DNA of 64,000 bases. It comes from Bradyrhizobium sp. NAS80.1 (GTDB taxonomy: Bacteria > Pseudomonadota > Alphaproteobacteria > Rhizobiales > Xanthobacteraceae). The translations under genes were made by a program, and so were the position numbers. Shown piece after piece: positions 53,826 through 63,698 of the stretch (position 1 is the stretch's first letter; the number at the start of each line of letters is the position of its first letter). The stretch spans positions 1-64,000 of the forward strand of contig NZ_LGHL01000014.1 in assembly GCF_001908205.1 (NCBI RefSeq), written 5' to 3'. A model generated the notes under the pieces. That model ran no database searches. It was not told the DNA's origin and was given only the letters and a program-made list of their open reading frames with translations.

Positions 53826-53938
53826 AGAGGGATTTGTCGCCTCGGAAACCGCCTCGCGCTCTCTAGCGCATGTCCTGGCTAGTGAATCGACCTGAATCGG
53901 CTCGATCATCCTGTGCGCGCGACATAACGGGCTTTCCA

Positions 53939-54384
53939 ATGGATCTGACTTTCTTGCCCACGACGCAGTCTGACGCTGATGTTCTGGTGACCATTCGCAT
54001 CGACGCAATGCGCGAGAGCTTGGAGCGGATAGGGCGCTTTGATCCACAGCGTGCGCGGGATCGCTTTTTGGCGTCTTTTGACCCGGCGCTGTGCCGCTTC
54101 ATCGAAGTCGGCGATGTCCGAGTGGGCTTTGTCTCGGTTCGTCCTCAGCAGGACCACTGGCTTCTGGACCATCTGTACATCGTGCCCGAACATCAGGGAA
54201 AGGGCATCGGAGCAGCAGTGCTTCGAAAGATATTTGCAGATGCCGATTCGCACCGCATCTCTGTCCGCGTGGGCGCGTTGCGTGGCAGCGAGTCGAACCG
54301 CTTCTATCAACGACACGGCTTCAAGCAGACGAAGCAGAGTGGGACATTTACTACATGCGTCCACCGCGTTTCAAAAAGGATTAG
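53939..54384 (+). pseudogene. GNAT family acetyltransferase, frameshifted near the 3' end
   Basis: An N-acetyltransferase of about 150 residues. The acetyl-CoA site is VPEHQGKGIGAAVL; a conserved NRFYQRHGF follows. After residue about 129 the frame changes: in another frame the sequence reads DEAEWDIYYMRP, the family's usual C-terminus, and ends at 54384. The shift is -1 (near 54322-54335) and is not at a homopolymer; loss of one GACG from a tandem GACGGACG is one possible route. The region is lower in GC and flanked by a repeat, suggesting acquisition and decay. The long open frame running on to 54805 is an artefact of this shift. Confidence 0.75.
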
Positions 54385-54680
54385 CTGTCCAAAGGTTCAT
54401 CATATTGCGGAGCCTGGAGGTGACCGCGCGCTAGGGGCGCAATACGATAGCAGCGAGCCCAACGGGCAGGAGCTCAGCTACAGCGCACGCATCTCGCTCG
54501 ATCGTATCCCCGGGAATGGCGCCGTGGAGTCGCCGCTGCAGCGCTACCGGCACGAAATTATGCGGGAATGCCAATTTCGACGGATTATCTTCGCTATTTC
54601 AATCAGTTGTGTTGCATCACCCGCGCGCTTCCGGCAGCCACCGCGTTACTGTGCATGGGGTTGTTTTTCAGATTTTGAAT
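54385..54680. other. Non-coding low-GC stretch
   Basis: About 300 bp between the broken acetyltransferase and the ABC-F gene. It is AT-richer than the rest of the window. I see no gene, repeat or RNA; it may be leftover foreign DNA. Confidence 0.45.
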
Positions 54681-56543
54681 CTAACCCGCCGCCTCATCAA
54701 ACTGCGCGCTCGCCTCCAGCCATTGCTCCTCCGCGCGCGCCAGCGCGTCGGCAGCATTGGAGCGGGCCTTCGACAGTTGCGCGGCCTGCTTGGGGTCGCG
54801 CGTGAAGATGTCAGGCAGGGCGAGGGCTGTGTCGATCTTGGCGATGATGTCGCTGACGCGGGCGATCTCGGCTTCGGCTTCCGCGATGCGCTTCTTCAGT
54901 GAGCCGCGATTGTCCGACTTCGGACGCTGTGGCTTCTCGTTTGGCGTGCTGCGCTCGCGCGGGGCGGGTTCGGCATTGCGCGTGGACAGCACCAGGCGGC
55001 GGTACTCGTCGAGATCGCCGTCGTAATTGGTCACAGTGCGGTCGGCGACGATCCAGAGCCGCTCGGCGCAGGCCTCGATCAGATAGCGATCGTGCGAGAC
55101 CATGATGACCGCACCCGGAAACTCGTTGATCGCCTCGGCGAGTGCGGCGCGGCTGTCGATGTCGAGATGGTTGGTCGGCTCGTCCAGGATGATCATGTTG
55201 GGGCCGAAGAAGGTCGCTAGCCCCAGCAGGAGCCGCGCCTTCTCGCCGCCCGACAGTTTTCCCGCCTTGGTGTCGGCCGCCTTGCCGGAGAAGCCGATCG
55301 CGCCGGCGCGTGCCCGCACTTTTGCTTCGGGCGCATCGCCCATCAGCTTGCGGATGTGGTCGTAGGCGGAGGCGTCCTCGTTCAGCTCGTCGAGCTGGTG
55401 CTGCGCGAAATAGGCGATCGACAGCTTGTCGGCTCGCGTCACCTTGCCGGAGAATGGCGCGAGGCGGCCGGCGAGCAGCTTGACCAGCGTCGACTTGCCA
55501 TTGCCGTTGGCGCCGAGAAGCGCGATGCGGTCGTCATTGTCGATGCGCAACGTGACGCGGCCCAGCACGGGCGTTGCCGGATCGTAGCCGACCGAGGCGT
55601 TGTCGACGGCGATGATCGGCGGCGACAAGATCTTCTCCGGCGCGGGAAAGCTGATCTCGCGCACGTCCTCGGTGACCAGCGCCGTGATCGGCTTGAGCCG
55701 CTCCAGCATCTTCACGCGAGACTGCGCCTGGCGCGCTTTCGAGGCCTTGGCCTTGAAGCGGTCGACGAAGGCCTGCAGGCGCGCGCGCTCGGCCTCCTGG
55801 CGCTTGACCTGCTTGGCATCGAGCAGTTCCCGCGCGGCGCGCTGCTCCTCGAAGGAGGAGTAGGTGCCGCGGTAGAGCGTGAGCTTGCCGCGCTCCAGAT
55901 GCAGGATCTGGTCGACCGAGCTTTCGAGGAGATCGCGGTCGTGGCTGATCACGATCACGGTGCGCGGATAGTGCGCGAGGTGATCCTCGAGCCACAGCGT
56001 GCCTTCGAGGTCGAGATAGTTGGTGGGCTCGTCAAGGAGTAGCAGGTCGGGCGCCGCGAACAGCGTGGCGGCAAGCGCGACGCGCATACGCCAGCCGCCG
56101 GAGAACTCGGCGCAGGGGCGCAGCTGATCGGCGGCGGAAAAGCCGAGGCCGGAGAGGATCGCGGCGGCGCGGCTCGGCGCCGAATGCGCGTCGATGTCGA
56201 CGAGCCGGGTCTGGATCTCGGCGATCCGGTGCGGATCGGTCACGCTTTCGGCCTCGGCGAGCAGCGCGTCGCGTTCGAGATCGGCCTTGAGCACGACGGA
56301 GATCAGGCTTTCGGGGCCGTTCGGGGCCTCTTGCGCGAGGCTGCCCACCCGCCAGCGCGGCGGCAGGGTCACCGAACCGTGCTCGGCCGCCAGCTCTCCC
56401 CGGATCACCTTGAATAGCGTCGACTTGCCGGTGCCGTTGCGCCCGACCATGCCGACGCGCGAGCCGGGGGTGATCTGCACGGAACTCTGGTCAATCAGAA
56501 GGCGTCCGGCGAGGCGGATGGAGAGGTCGGTGATCGAGAGCAT
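54681..56543 (-). CDS. ABC-F family ATP-binding cassette protein
   Basis: A soluble 620-residue protein with two ABC domains in one chain and no membrane helices. Walker A motifs are GRNGTGKSTL and GANGNGKSTL, signatures FSGGWRMRVA and LSGGEKARLL, Walker B LLLLDEPTNYLD and MIILDEPTNHLD. A linker between domains and a C-terminal coiled coil (ISRVSD-like, with EAEAEIARVSDIIAKID) complete the Uup-like layout. ABC-F proteins act on ribosomes; this one's role is unknown. Confidence 0.94.
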   Translation of the reverse strand: MLSITDLSIRLAGRLLIDQSSVQITPGSRVGMVGRNGTGKSTLFKVIRGELAAEHGSVTLPPRWRVGSLAQEAPNGPESLISVVLKADLERDALLAEAESVTDPHRIAEIQTRLVDIDAHSAPSRAAAILSGLGFSAADQLRPCAEFSGGWRMRVALAATLFAAPDLLLLDEPTNYLDLEGTLWLEDHLAHYPRTVIVISHDRDLLESSVDQILHLERGKLTLYRGTYSSFEEQRAARELLDAKQVKRQEAERARLQAFVDRFKAKASKARQAQSRVKMLERLKPITALVTEDVREISFPAPEKILSPPIIAVDNASVGYDPATPVLGRVTLRIDNDDRIALLGANGNGKSTLVKLLAGRLAPFSGKVTRADKLSIAYFAQHQLDELNEDASAYDHIRKLMGDAPEAKVRARAGAIGFSGKAADTKAGKLSGGEKARLLLGLATFFGPNMIILDEPTNHLDIDSRAALAEAINEFPGAVIMVSHDRYLIEACAERLWIVADRTVTNYDGDLDEYRRLVLSTRNAEPAPRERSTPNEKPQRPKSDNRGSLKKRIAEAEAEIARVSDIIAKIDTALALPDIFTRDPKQAAQLSKARSNAADALARAEEQWLEASAQFDEAAG

Positions 56544-56607
56544 GCGGCCTTGTCACCGCAAGGCGCCCCGAACGCAACCCGTTTTTGCGCAGGCTGGTTT
56601 GCGTCCG

Positions 56608-56790
56608 TCAATTCTGCGAGCTGCCGTCGCGATCGCGCTTCTTCAATTCGTTCAGAAGGTGTTCGAGATGCGAGGTCAGTCGCGGTTCGGGGCGAAGGCT
56701 CTGCTGGAGCCGTTCGCCCACGGCTTCGCAAATCGAGCGGCTCGTGCGCCGGTCGATCTGTTCGCTGTCATTGGCAGAAAGGCCAGCCAT
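56608..56790 (-). CDS. Small hypothetical protein (60 aa)
   Basis: Reads MAGLSANDSEQIDRRTSR...ICEAVGERLQQSL and ends in LNELKKRDRDGSSQN: a charged, helical, soluble protein with no known motif. The amphipathic patterning and lack of rare codons favour a real gene. ATG 56790 lacks a strong ribosome-binding site; a TTG seven codons upstream is an alternative. Confidence 0.55.
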   Translation of the reverse strand: MAGLSANDSEQIDRRTSRSICEAVGERLQQSLRPEPRLTSHLEHLLNELKKRDRDGSSQN

Positions 56791-56922
56791 CGCGGAGGTC
56801 CGTGTTCTCAAAGTAACAACACGGTACCAAGTCCTTGGCCCCCAAAATGGTTTCGCCGGATGTGGGGAATGCTTGGCATTCTAGTAAAAATAGTATGAAC
56901 GCGTGATATCCGCCCAAATACA

Positions 56923-56953
56923 AAGCCCCGGCGCAGGGGGAACGCCGGGGCTT
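56923..56953. terminator. Terminator after Gly/Trp-rich gene
   Basis: AAGCCCCGGCG and CGCCGGGGCTT form a perfect 11-bp stem with a 9-base loop. On the minus strand it is followed by TGTATTTG, a weak U-rich run. It ends the gene at 57005-57259. Confidence 0.7.
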
Positions 56954-57004
56954 CGCATGGAGGGTACCTTGGGGGAAGGTACCGGCAGGAAGGTGCTGTC
57001 GGGC

Positions 57005-57259
57005 TCAGTAGCAGCGGTTGATCAGCCGCCAGCGAGGTCCCCAGGGGGTCGGGACCAGACGGCGCACATAGCAGCCGCCGTAACCGTAGGAGACGGGGCC
57101 GCCGACATAGTAGCGCGGAGCGCCCCAGCCGTAGCCACCGTGCCAGCCGCCGCCGTGCCAGCCCCAGCCGCCATGCCAGTGAGCGGAGGCGGAGGTCGGT
57201 GCCAGCGCGGCACCCAGCGCGACCGCGGCGATGGCGGCAAGCGAAAGTTTCCTCAACAT
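57005..57259 (-). CDS. Exported Gly/Trp/His-rich small protein
   Basis: An 84-residue exported protein. Signal peptide to ASA (residue 26), then HWHGGWGWHGGGWHGGYGWG repeats and a C-terminus with VRRLVPTPWGPRWRLINRCY. The layout, with a glycine/aromatic stretch and a basic W/R-rich end with a final cysteine, parallels the protein at 40330-40683, so the two are probably members of one rhizobial family. The His-rich repeats could bind metal (inference). Confidence 0.85.
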   Translation of the reverse strand: MLRKLSLAAIAAVALGAALAPTSASAHWHGGWGWHGGGWHGGYGWGAPRYYVGGPVSYGYGGCYVRRLVPTPWGPRWRLINRCY

Positions 57260-57570
57260 GGTGATCTCCTCAAAACTGCCGGCGCGGGGCTATCGCGTCG
57301 ATGGAAAGGCCGCCGAAACGGTCCACCTCGTGATCAGGCTTTGGTTTCGATGGGCCCAACCTTACGCCGGCGAGGCTGAACCGAATCCTGACAGAGGCTT
57401 CAGATTGGGTTCATCCGGGTGAAATTGTTGTAATCCATGTTGGAATCAGGAGCCTGCGCCCTGCGGCGAAGCGCCTGTGAGGGCCGATCTGGCGGTCGCT
57501 TGCCGGATGGCGAAGGCGCCGATATAAGCCCCGCAACTCCGAACCACCGATTTTCCTCAAGGACACGACC
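57260..57570. other. Divergent region before ndk
   Basis: About 310 bp between the Gly/Trp-rich gene and ndk. It contains the ndk promoter (57500-57528). Nothing else is recognised. Confidence 0.5.
57500..57528 (+). promoter_or_regulatory. Sigma-70 type promoter of ndk
   Basis: TTGCCG (57500-57505) and TATAAG (57523-57528) are 17 bases apart, the preferred spacing. Transcription would start near 57535, leaving a leader of about 36 bases. Confidence 0.7.
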
Positions 57571-57993
57571 ATGGCGATTGAACGCACTTTCTCGATCATC
57601 AAGCCCGATGCGACCGCGCGTAACCTGACCGGCGCGGTTAACGCCGTGATCGAGAAGGCGGGCCTGCGCATCGTCGCGCAGAAGCGCATCCGCATGACCA
57701 AGGAGCAGGCCGAAACCTTCTATGCCGTCCACAAGGCGCGGCCGTTCTTCGGCGAACTCGTTGAGTTCATGACCTCGGGCCCGGTGGTCGTCCAGGTGCT
57801 GGAAGGCGAGGATGCTGTTGCCAAGTACCGCGACGCGATGGGTGCGACCGATCCGTCCAAGGCGGCCGATGGCACCATCCGCAAGCTCTACGCCAAGTCG
57901 ATCGGTGAGAACTCTGCTCACGGCTCGGACGCGCCGGAGACCGCCGCGATCGAGATCGCGCAGTTCTTCTCGGGCAACGAGATCGTCGGCTGA
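57571..57993 (+). CDS. ndk: Nucleoside diphosphate kinase
   Basis: It balances NTP and dNTP pools by transferring phosphate through a histidine. 140 residues, start [18 protein letters not shown]. The active-site region that usually reads NxxHGSD is NSAHGSD here, with the histidine kept. It stands alone with its own promoter and is followed by a palindromic repeat. Confidence 0.98.
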   Translation: MAIERTFSIIKPDATARNLTGAVNAVIEKAGLRIVAQKRIRMTKEQAETFYAVHKARPFFGELVEFMTSGPVVVQVLEGEDAVAKYRDAMGATDPSKAADGTIRKLYAKSIGENSAHGSDAPETAAIEIAQFFSGNEIVG

Positions 57994-58012
57994 TCCATCA
58001 GCTGATACTAAG

Positions 58013-58096
58013 GCGCGATGAATGCCATCGCGCTTCAGGTTCTTGTTTGAGCATGATCTTTTCGGAAAACCGCGTCACACTTTTCCGGATCATGCT
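58013..58096. repeat. GCATGATC-type palindromic repeat, copy 2
   Basis: A small stem (GCGCGATGAATGCCATCGCGC, 58013-58033) followed by a 47-base palindrome (58050-58096) from AGCATGATCTTTTCGG to CCGGATCATGCT. It fills the ndk-terC gap and could be a terminator for ndk; the arms contain runs of T and A. Confidence 0.85.
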
Positions 58097-58124
58097 TTAA
58101 GACGACGGGGCGAAAGGACGTATT

Positions 58125-58985
58125 GTGAACTGGCTCTGGCAGATCTTCGATCCCGCTACGATCGGGGCACTCTTCACCCAGTTCCGCAATGAGATGGCCG
58201 AGCCGACCTTCTGGATTGCGGTCGGCAAGATCATCTGGATCAACATCCTGCTCTCCGGCGACAATGCGCTGGTGATCGCGCTTGCCTGCCGCGGCCTGAA
58301 GCCGCGGCACCGGCTATGGGGCATGATCCTGGGTGCCGGCGCGGCGGTGCTGCTGCGGATCATCTTCACCGGCATCGTCGCGAGCCTGATGGAGCTGCCC
58401 TACCTCAAGCTCATCGGCGGTCTCGCGCTGATCGTGATCGCGGCCAAGCTCCTCGTGCCGGAGCAAGAGGACGAGGACGGCGTCGAGTCGGCTTCGCATC
58501 TCTGGCAGGCGGTGCAGATCGTCGTCGTCGCCGACATCGTCATGAGTCTGGACAACGTCATTGCGGTGGCTGCCGCCGCGAATGGCAGCGTGCCGTTGCT
58601 GATCCTCGGCCTCGCCATCAGCGTGCCCCTGATCGTGGCCGGTGCGGCGCTGATCATGGCGCTGCTCGCCAAGCTGCCGGTCCTGGTGTGGGCCGGCGCG
58701 GCGCTGCTCGGATGGATCGCCGGCGAGGTGATCGCGACCGATCCCGGCATCGCGCCGAAGCTGCACACGCTGTTCGACGGCCCGTTCGGCGCATCCCTGG
58801 ACAATATGCTTGCGGGCTTGCGCATCCCGCCGCAATTCGCCCATGGCGGCGGAGGCGGCGAATATCTCTGCGCGGCGCTCGGCGTTGTCGTCGTGCTGGT
58901 CGTCGGCTCGATCTGGCGCCGGCGCAGCCTGACCCAGGCCGCGCTCGAATCCTCCGAGCGCCACGCCAAGGCGTCGGCGGAATAG
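58125..58985 (+). CDS. TerC family integral membrane protein
   Basis: A 286-residue membrane protein with about seven helices. The conserved acidic motifs WINILLSGDNALVIALA and VVADIVMSLDNVIAVAAA belong to the TerC/YjbE family. Relatives are linked with tellurite resistance, manganese export or the metal loading of secreted proteins; the role here is open. It starts at a GTG (58125) with AAAGGA upstream. Confidence 0.9.
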   Translation: MNWLWQIFDPATIGALFTQFRNEMAEPTFWIAVGKIIWINILLSGDNALVIALACRGLKPRHRLWGMILGAGAAVLLRIIFTGIVASLMELPYLKLIGGLALIVIAAKLLVPEQEDEDGVESASHLWQAVQIVVVADIVMSLDNVIAVAAAANGSVPLLILGLAISVPLIVAGAALIMALLAKLPVLVWAGAALLGWIAGEVIATDPGIAPKLHTLFDGPFGASLDNMLAGLRIPPQFAHGGGGGEYLCAALGVVVVLVVGSIWRRRSLTQAALESSERHAKASAE

Positions 58986-58996
58986 ACTATTTTTTG

Positions 58997-59043
58997 AGCA
59001 TGATCTTTTCGGAAAACCGCTTCACACTTTTCCGGATCATGCT
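58997..59043. repeat. GCATGATC-type palindromic repeat, copy 3
   Basis: A 47-base palindrome from AGCATGATCTTTTCGG to CCGGATCATGCT, preceded by a run of six T. It differs from the copy at 58050-58096 at one base in the loop and is directly next to the stop codon of ppx. It lies between two convergent genes and can act as a bidirectional terminator. Confidence 0.85.
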
Positions 59044-60546
59044 CTAGCGCCTCACGATCGAGCCGGAGCGGCCGACCAGGCGGGCGAGCTGGCGGAAGCG
59101 GCCGCCGACGCGGTCGGCGACGAGGTCGCCGAGGCGATGCTCGAACACCAGCATCAATTTGCGTCCCTGGCTGCGGAAATGCGTGGCCGGCAGCACGCCC
59201 GGCCGCGCCGCCGAGATCAGATGCGCGACGCGGAATGCCGCACCCAGCAGGCGGGCGCGTTCGAGCTGCGCCGGCGCCAGCAGCTCCTGCATGGTGGCCG
59301 GAGGCTGGTTTTCCTCGCTGAGACCCGCATATCGATAGAACACCGACAGCCCGACGAAGGCGCGCTCGGTGTGGGTGATCGCGCCGAAGTTTCCGTTAAC
59401 GACGAGGCTCAGCGTCTGCTCGCCGCGATGGTCGGGATGCACGCGCCAGCCGATGTCGGAGAGCAGGCACGCGGTGTGACGCAGCCGGCGATCCTCTTCG
59501 GTCTCGCGCAGCTTCACCACGCGCGCGAGGCGGTCGGTCCAGGCGATCAACTCACGGGCGTGCTTCGCCGAGCGCGACAGCAGCTGGTTCAGCTCCTCGG
59601 CCGCGCAGATCAGCCCGTCCTCGTTGCGTTCGGACTCCGGTAGCTTCTCGTGCAACAGGCCTTCGCGCACTCCGAAGGTCGAGAACACGATGGTCTTCGG
59701 CTGGGCCACCCGGATGATGTGCTCGAGCACCAGCGCCGCATAGGTGAGGAGCGGGCGGCGTGCGTCGGCGACGATCTCGATGTCGGCGAGCATGTCTGCG
59801 GCCGCGAGCCGCCGCAGGCGGCGCGAGAAGTCGAGCGCTTCTGCTGCGGAAATGGAGTAGCCGTGCATCACCTGGAGCGGATAACCGCTCTGGATGATGT
59901 GGATGCGCGCGAGCGCACGCCAGGTGCCGCCCACGGCGTAGAAGGTGCGGCCGCGCCCCGCGGTGAGCTGCGGCACCTCGTCGAGTTCCTCGCGCACGAT
60001 GCGGTCGGCGCGCTTGAGCGATTTGTGCGCGAGGTCCTGGAGCGCAAGACCGCCGAGCGGCATCGTCACACCATTGCGCAAGCTGTTCCTGCGCACGTCG
60101 ATCAGCTCGAGAGAGCCGCCGCCGAGATCGCCGACGATGCCGTCGGGGTTATGGATGCCGGAGATCACGCCGAGCGCCGATAGCCGCGCCTCGCGTGGGC
60201 CCGACAGGATCTCGATTTTCACGGCGCAGATGCGTTCGGCCTTCGCAATGAAGTCCGGGCCGTTGGAGGCGTCGCGGCAGGCGGCGGTCGCGATCGCAAA
60301 CACGCGCCCGACCTGCATCACGCGGCACAGCGCGCGGAACCGCTTCAGCGACGTCAGCGCCTTGTCGACGGCGTCGGGCGCGAGCAGGCCGGTGCTCTGC
60401 ACCTCGCGTCCGAGGCCGCACAGCGTCTTCTCGTTGAAGAGCGGAATGAGGCTCCGGGTCAGACCCTCGTAGACAACGAGACGGACCGAGTTGGAGCCGA
60501 TGTCGATGACCGCGACGCTCGATCCGCGCTTGCGCGGCCGCTTCAC
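59044..60546 (-). CDS. ppx: Ppx/GppA exopolyphosphatase family protein
   Basis: It removes terminal phosphates from polyphosphate or hydrolyses pppGpp. 500 residues of the ASKHA fold with VIDIGSNSVRLVVYE and GDLGGGSLEL as phosphate-binding loops, then an all-helical C-terminal domain. It follows ppk by 15 bases, the classic ppk-ppx pair, so synthesis and breakdown of polyphosphate are co-regulated. Confidence 0.95.
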   Translation of the reverse strand: MKRPRKRGSSVAVIDIGSNSVRLVVYEGLTRSLIPLFNEKTLCGLGREVQSTGLLAPDAVDKALTSLKRFRALCRVMQVGRVFAIATAACRDASNGPDFIAKAERICAVKIEILSGPREARLSALGVISGIHNPDGIVGDLGGGSLELIDVRRNSLRNGVTMPLGGLALQDLAHKSLKRADRIVREELDEVPQLTAGRGRTFYAVGGTWRALARIHIIQSGYPLQVMHGYSISAAEALDFSRRLRRLAAADMLADIEIVADARRPLLTYAALVLEHIIRVAQPKTIVFSTFGVREGLLHEKLPESERNEDGLICAAEELNQLLSRSAKHARELIAWTDRLARVVKLRETEEDRRLRHTACLLSDIGWRVHPDHRGEQTLSLVVNGNFGAITHTERAFVGLSVFYRYAGLSEENQPPATMQELLAPAQLERARLLGAAFRVAHLISAARPGVLPATHFRSQGRKLMLVFEHRLGDLVADRVGGRFRQLARLVGRSGSIVRR

Positions 60547-60561
60547 GTCACGGATCCCGGA

Positions 60562-62766
60562 TCAGGATTGATGACGTTCATTACGGCGCGTGAGACGGCG
60601 CGGCGAGGATTCCTTGAGCGACTTTCCACGGCCAGACAGACTCGGATTTGTCATGAAGTAGTTGTGGACGTTGAAAGGCTCCTCGCCCTTCGCGGCCTTC
60701 ATACGCGTTGAGGACCCATCGGGCAACAATTGCCAGCTCTGCTCATTGTCCTTCAGGTTGGCGACCATGATCTGTTCGAGAACCTGCTGATGCACCGTGG
60801 GATTTTGCAGCGGACACAGCACCTCGACGCGGCGGTCGAGGTTGCGCGGCATCATGTCGGCGGACGAGATATACACAGCCGCTTTCGCGCTCGGCAGGCC
60901 CTGACCCATTCCGAAGCAGTAGATTCGGCCGTGTTCCAGGAAGCGTCCGATGATCGACTTGACGCGGATGTTCTCCGACAGGCCGGGAATGCCGGGCCTG
61001 AGGCAGCAGATGCCGCGAACCACGAGCTCGACCTGCACGCCGGCCTGTGACGCCTCGTAGAGCGCGTCGATGATGTCGGGGTCGACCAGCGCATTCATCT
61101 TCATCCAGACCGCCCCGGGGCGGCCGTGCCGCGCATGCGCGGTCTCGCCCTGGATGTGCTCGATGATGCGCTTGCGCAACGTCAGCGGCGACACCGCCAT
61201 CTTTTCCAGATCGCTTGGCGCGGCATAGCCGGTGATGAAGTTGAACACGCGCGCGGCGTCGCGGCCGATGGTTGGGTCCGAGGTGAAGTAGGAGAGGTCG
61301 GTGTAGATGCGCGCCGTCACGGGGTGGTAATTGCCGGTGCCGGTGTGGACGTAAGTTGTGAGGCTCCCGCCTTCGCGGCGCACCACCATCGAGAGTTTTG
61401 CGTGCGTCTTCAGTTCGAGGAAGCCGTAGACGACCTGCACGCCAGCGCGTTCGAGATCGCGCGCCCATCGGATGTTGGCTTCTTCGTCGAAGCGCGCTTT
61501 CAGCTCGATCAGCGCAGTGACGGACTTGCCGGCTTCGGCGGCTTCCGCCAGCGCGCGCACGATCGGCGAGTTGTTGGAGGTGCGATAGAGCGTTTGCTTG
61601 ATCGCGACGACATCAGGATCACGCGCGGCCTGCTGGAGGAACTGCACCACCACGTCGAAGGATTCGTAGGGGTGATGAACGATGAGATCCTTCTGCCGGA
61701 TTGCGGCAAAGATGTCGCCGCCGTGCTCGCGGACGCGCTCGGGATGGCGCGGCACGTAAGGGGTGAATTCGAGATCGGGACGGTCGAGGCGGGTGAGCTG
61801 CGAGAGCTCGTTCATGGCGAGTACGCCGTCGACGAGAAACACCTCATCGTCGGCAGCCGAGAGTGCGTGCTGCACGAAGCTGCGCAGCTCCTCCGGCATC
61901 TTGGCGTCGATCTCGAGCCGGATCACCGACCCGCGGCGGCGGCGCTTCAACGCCGTCTCGAACAGACGGACGAGGTCCTCGGCCTCTTCCTCGATTTCGA
62001 GCTCCGAGTCGCGGATGATCCGGAAGGCGCCCTGGCCGTGCAGATTGTAGCCAGGGAACAGGCGGTTGATGAACAGGGCGGTGGCCTGCTCCAGCGTGAT
62101 CAGCCGGACCTTGCCCTCAGCGGGCAAGCGGATGAAGCGGTCGATCTTGCCGGGCATGCGGATCAGCGCGTTCATCTGCTTGCCGTCGGCCTCGCGCGTG
62201 AGCTGCAGCGCGATGGTGAAGCCGAGGCTTGGAATGAACGGGAAGGGGTGGGCCGGGTCGATCGCGAGCGGGGTCAGCAACGGAAACACGTTGTTGAGGA
62301 AGTAGTCCTCGATCCAGGTCCGTTCCGCCTTGGTGACGTCCTTGCCGTCGACCAGCACGATGTCGACGTCGGCCAGCGTGCCGCGAAGGTCGCGCCAGAT
62401 CGCCTGTTGGTCGGAGGCAAGCTGGGAGACCGTGCGGTTGATCAGCGCGAGTTGCTCGGACGGCGTCAGACCGTCGGGGCTCCGCTCGGCAATGCCCTCG
62501 CGTACCTGGGCCTTGATGCCGGCGACGCGGACCATGAAGAACTCGTCGAGGTTATTCGCCGAAATCGACAGGAATCGGACCCGTTCCAGCATGGGGTGGC
62601 TGGGATTGACCGCTTCCTCCAGGACGCGGCGGTTGAAATGCAGCCAGGAGAGCTCGCGGTTGATGAATCGTTCGGGGCTCGACGCGATCGCCGGCAGGCT
62701 CTCGATCTCTAAGACTTTCTCTTTAGTTTCAATAGCTTGCGCGATGTCCATGAGAAATCGGTCCAT
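60562..62766 (-). CDS. ppk: Polyphosphate kinase 1
   Basis: It makes polyphosphate from ATP. 734 residues: N domain ([19 protein letters not shown]), head domain and two C-terminal domains. Catalytic histidine in [11 protein letters not shown], with [11 protein letters not shown] also conserved. ATG 62766 and an in-frame ATG at 62751 are both possible. It forms an operon with ppx and lies downstream of hdaA. Confidence 0.97.
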   Translation of the reverse strand: MDRFLMDIAQAIETKEKVLEIESLPAIASSPERFINRELSWLHFNRRVLEEAVNPSHPMLERVRFLSISANNLDEFFMVRVAGIKAQVREGIAERSPDGLTPSEQLALINRTVSQLASDQQAIWRDLRGTLADVDIVLVDGKDVTKAERTWIEDYFLNNVFPLLTPLAIDPAHPFPFIPSLGFTIALQLTREADGKQMNALIRMPGKIDRFIRLPAEGKVRLITLEQATALFINRLFPGYNLHGQGAFRIIRDSELEIEEEAEDLVRLFETALKRRRRGSVIRLEIDAKMPEELRSFVQHALSAADDEVFLVDGVLAMNELSQLTRLDRPDLEFTPYVPRHPERVREHGGDIFAAIRQKDLIVHHPYESFDVVVQFLQQAARDPDVVAIKQTLYRTSNNSPIVRALAEAAEAGKSVTALIELKARFDEEANIRWARDLERAGVQVVYGFLELKTHAKLSMVVRREGGSLTTYVHTGTGNYHPVTARIYTDLSYFTSDPTIGRDAARVFNFITGYAAPSDLEKMAVSPLTLRKRIIEHIQGETAHARHGRPGAVWMKMNALVDPDIIDALYEASQAGVQVELVVRGICCLRPGIPGLSENIRVKSIIGRFLEHGRIYCFGMGQGLPSAKAAVYISSADMMPRNLDRRVEVLCPLQNPTVHQQVLEQIMVANLKDNEQSWQLLPDGSSTRMKAAKGEEPFNVHNYFMTNPSLSGRGKSLKESSPRRLTRRNERHQS

Positions 62767-62894
62767 CCAGTTTGCCCCAATTTGCGACTTACGCGCAAAA
62801 CCGCCAGGAGCATGTGTTAGGGCGATGACGTTTCGATGACATTGATGTTCCGCCGCTCCGCTGCGTCAAGCGGTCTTGAAGCCGGGCGGGCAGG

Positions 62895-63572
62895 TCAGAC
62901 GTCGCGGAGCAGATCAGCGGCAAGGGCCCGGGTGACGGGGCGGCCGAGCCGCAGGGCTTCGCTATCGAGCAGTTCTACGGCTTGCCGGGCGGCGGCAGAG
63001 GACCGCTCCAGGCGGGTGGCGAGGTAGCTGACGACGCTCTCGTCCACGGTGAGCTGGCGGTCGGTGCAGAATTTGACGATCAGGCCACGGAAGAGCTGGT
63101 CGTCGGGGGGCAGCAGTGCGACCACCGGCACAGCGCGCAGGCGCGAGCGTAGGTCGCGAAGGTCGATCTCAAGCGAGGCGGGCGCCTCGCGACCGGTGAG
63201 GAGGACATAGGCACCGTCCTCGCGGGCAAGGTTCATCAGGTGGAAGAGGGCGCGCTCGTCGAACTCCTTTGCCTTGAGATCCTCGACCACCACCGCACCG
63301 GTGGCGAGCGCCCCCGGGACGGCTTCGGCGGTCAGCCCATTGGCCGTGGTCGAGCGGGCGCCGGCCTCCTCGGCCCAGATTGCAGCGAGATGGCTCTTGC
63401 CGCTTCCTTCGGGACCGGCCAGCCACATGATCCGGTTCGGCCATTCCGGCCAGCCGTCGATCAAAGCGAGGCCGGCAGCGTTAGCGGGGCCTTCGAGAAA
63501 ATTGTCCCGGCTGAGGCTCTCCGCGTGCGGAAGCGAGAACGCCAATTGTCGGGGATGAACGCGGCCTGCCAC
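62895..63572 (-). CDS. hdaA: DnaA-like regulatory protein HdaA
   Basis: A 225-residue AAA+ protein related to DnaA domain III, without the DNA-binding domain IV. It opens RQLAFSLPHAESLSRDNFLEG, whose QLxF-type motif is expected to bind the sliding clamp. Walker A is GPEGSGKSHLAAIWA; the Walker B-like VVVEDLKAK is weakened. In alphaproteobacteria HdaA stimulates ATP hydrolysis by DnaA, preventing over-initiation. It starts at a GTG (63572). Confidence 0.9.
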   Translation of the reverse strand: MAGRVHPRQLAFSLPHAESLSRDNFLEGPANAAGLALIDGWPEWPNRIMWLAGPEGSGKSHLAAIWAEEAGARSTTANGLTAEAVPGALATGAVVVEDLKAKEFDERALFHLMNLAREDGAYVLLTGREAPASLEIDLRDLRSRLRAVPVVALLPPDDQLFRGLIVKFCTDRQLTVDESVVSYLATRLERSSAAARQAVELLDSEALRLGRPVTRALAADLLRDV

Positions 63573-63698
63573 GCTTGCTTTGCTCCATGCCGGACGGCCG
63601 GCCTCAGTTGATAGATTCGACCATCGAGTGCGCCTTGTTAAGCGGGACTTGGCCTTTTGCGGGGCTGTTCCACACTCGCTCTTGCGCCTATTTTGCGC

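Noticed and set aside
54384..54805. C-terminal extension of the acetyltransferase to 311 residues
   Set aside because: Only an open frame produced by the frameshift; the real C-terminus is in another frame and ends at 54384.
61126..62712. Long plus-strand ORF opposite ppk
   Set aside because: A 528-codon open frame caused by high GC on the strand opposite a clear ppk gene; the product is Arg/Asp/Gly-rich without a domain.
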